Positions 34,847-35,272 of a DNA stretch of 35,272 bases are shown piece by piece. The notes beneath the pieces are model-generated. The model was not told the DNA's origin. It searched no databases and saw only the letters and a list, made by a program, of their open reading frames with translations. This stretch comes from Planctomycetales bacterium 71-10. GTDB lineage: Bacteria; Planctomycetota; Planctomycetia; Isosphaerales; Isosphaeraceae. Each line of letters begins with the position of its first letter. Positions within the stretch are counted from its first letter, which is position 1. Where the stretch lies: positions 1 through 35,272 of the forward strand of contig MKTT01000151.1 in assembly GCA_001898385.1 (NCBI GenBank). The letters run 5' to 3'. The position numbers and the translations under genes were made by a program.

Positions 34847-35272
34847 ATGCGACGCGAGGAGGGCGGTGACGTCGACGGGATGGCCCTTCCGGAGGATGGG
34901 AGGGCGGCGGCCCGGAGGATCCGGCTGCCCCTCTGCACATGGCAGGGGCTGCTGGGGGTCGTCGCCGTGATGGCGGCCGGCGCGGCGCTGGTGGGCGAGG
35001 ATGCCGAGCCGAAGGGGGCCGGGGGGCGGGAGGTCGCGTTCTCCGGGCATACCGGCCTGGTCGACACGCTGCGGTTCTCGGCCGACGGCCGCACCTTGCT
35101 CAGCTCGGGCTGGGACAAGACGGTCCGCATCTGGGGCCTTAACGACTCCGAGAGCGAGTTCGGCGAAGAGCTGGCCCGGCTCTCCACCGGCGTCGAGATC
35201 TACTCCGCGGCGATCTCCCCCGACGGCCGGACCGTGGCCGTGGCGGGGCTGGACGGCTTGTCGCTCTGGGAT
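34847..35272 (+). CDS. Membrane-anchored WD40 protein, 3' partial
   Basis: 142 codons are present before the window ends. An acidic/basic N-terminus, one membrane segment at ~33-48 (WQGLLGVVAVMAAGAALV), then WD40 repeats: FSGHTGLVDTLRFSADGRTL with SSGWDKTVRIWGL, and ISPDGRTVAVAGLDGLSLWD. The layout and the SSGWDxTVRxW wording match the WD40 protein at 28676-29791, so the two are probably paralogs. GGGAGG lies before the ATG at 34847. The gene continues beyond the window. Confidence 0.85.
   Translation, partial: MRREEGGDVDGMALPEDGRAAARRIRLPLCTWQGLLGVVAVMAAGAALVGEDAEPKGAGGREVAFSGHTGLVDTLRFSADGRTLLSSGWDKTVRIWGLNDSESEFGEELARLSTGVEIYSAAISPDGRTVAVAGLDGLSLWD

Overview
The window is very GC-rich and looks like a Planctomycetota chromosome, most likely Isosphaeraceae-like. 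The reasons are a DUF1559 pilin-like protein, an ECF sigma factor overlapping a transmembrane serine/threonine kinase with TPRs, membrane-anchored WD40 proteins, a secreted sulfatase beside a glycosidase-like protein, and several secreted proteins of a planctomycete style. Assignments rest on motifs read by eye; no database was searched.

Layout. 1-507 is the 3' part of an NTF2-like/VOC fusion. 589-2274 (minus) holds two compact toxin-antitoxin modules (HicB-HicA and an antitoxin-ParE/RelE pair) followed upstream by a small HD-type (p)ppGpp hydrolase. 2661-5991 (plus) is a likely three-gene operon: membrane protein, secreted glycosidase-like barrel protein, sulfatase. A tandem 74-bp-period repeat separates it from a convergent alpha/beta hydrolase (6160-7038, minus). 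After an AT-richer gap, 7649-10726 encodes an unusual membrane-embedded sigma-54 activator with a PDZ-like domain. 10747-14148 (minus) has a secreted protein, a CPBP membrane protease and an HtrA/DegP protease. A repeat-rich gap of about 1.2 kb follows, then an SDR oxidoreductase and a Cys/His-rich putative lipoprotein.

17246-19864 (plus) carries the DUF1559 protein and a zinc-ribbon membrane protein. 19892-23715 (minus) is a five-gene run headed by RNase III: rnc, membrane protein, small lipoprotein, TPR protein, divergent iron-type alcohol dehydrogenase. 24041-28301 (plus) has a large secreted low-complexity protein, a tandem-ACT protein and RsgA. 28676-33685 (plus) has a membrane-anchored WD40 propeller, an ECF sigma factor and an overlapping Ser/Thr kinase. 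They are followed by a convergent Hsp20 and, at the right edge, a second WD40 protein resembling the first.

The most novel signal is non-coding. Three copies of a 175-179 bp multi-hairpin element (2358-2532, 14850-15024, 29832-30010) sit in gaps between genes. Two of them are extended by similar terminal inverted repeats, and the third is nested inside a perfect 54-bp inverted repeat. One internal hairpin shows paired base changes between copies that preserve its stem, suggesting the fold itself is conserved. The second theme is signalling: a membrane-bound sigma-54 activator, and an ECF sigma-kinase pair bracketed by two related membrane WD40 proteins.
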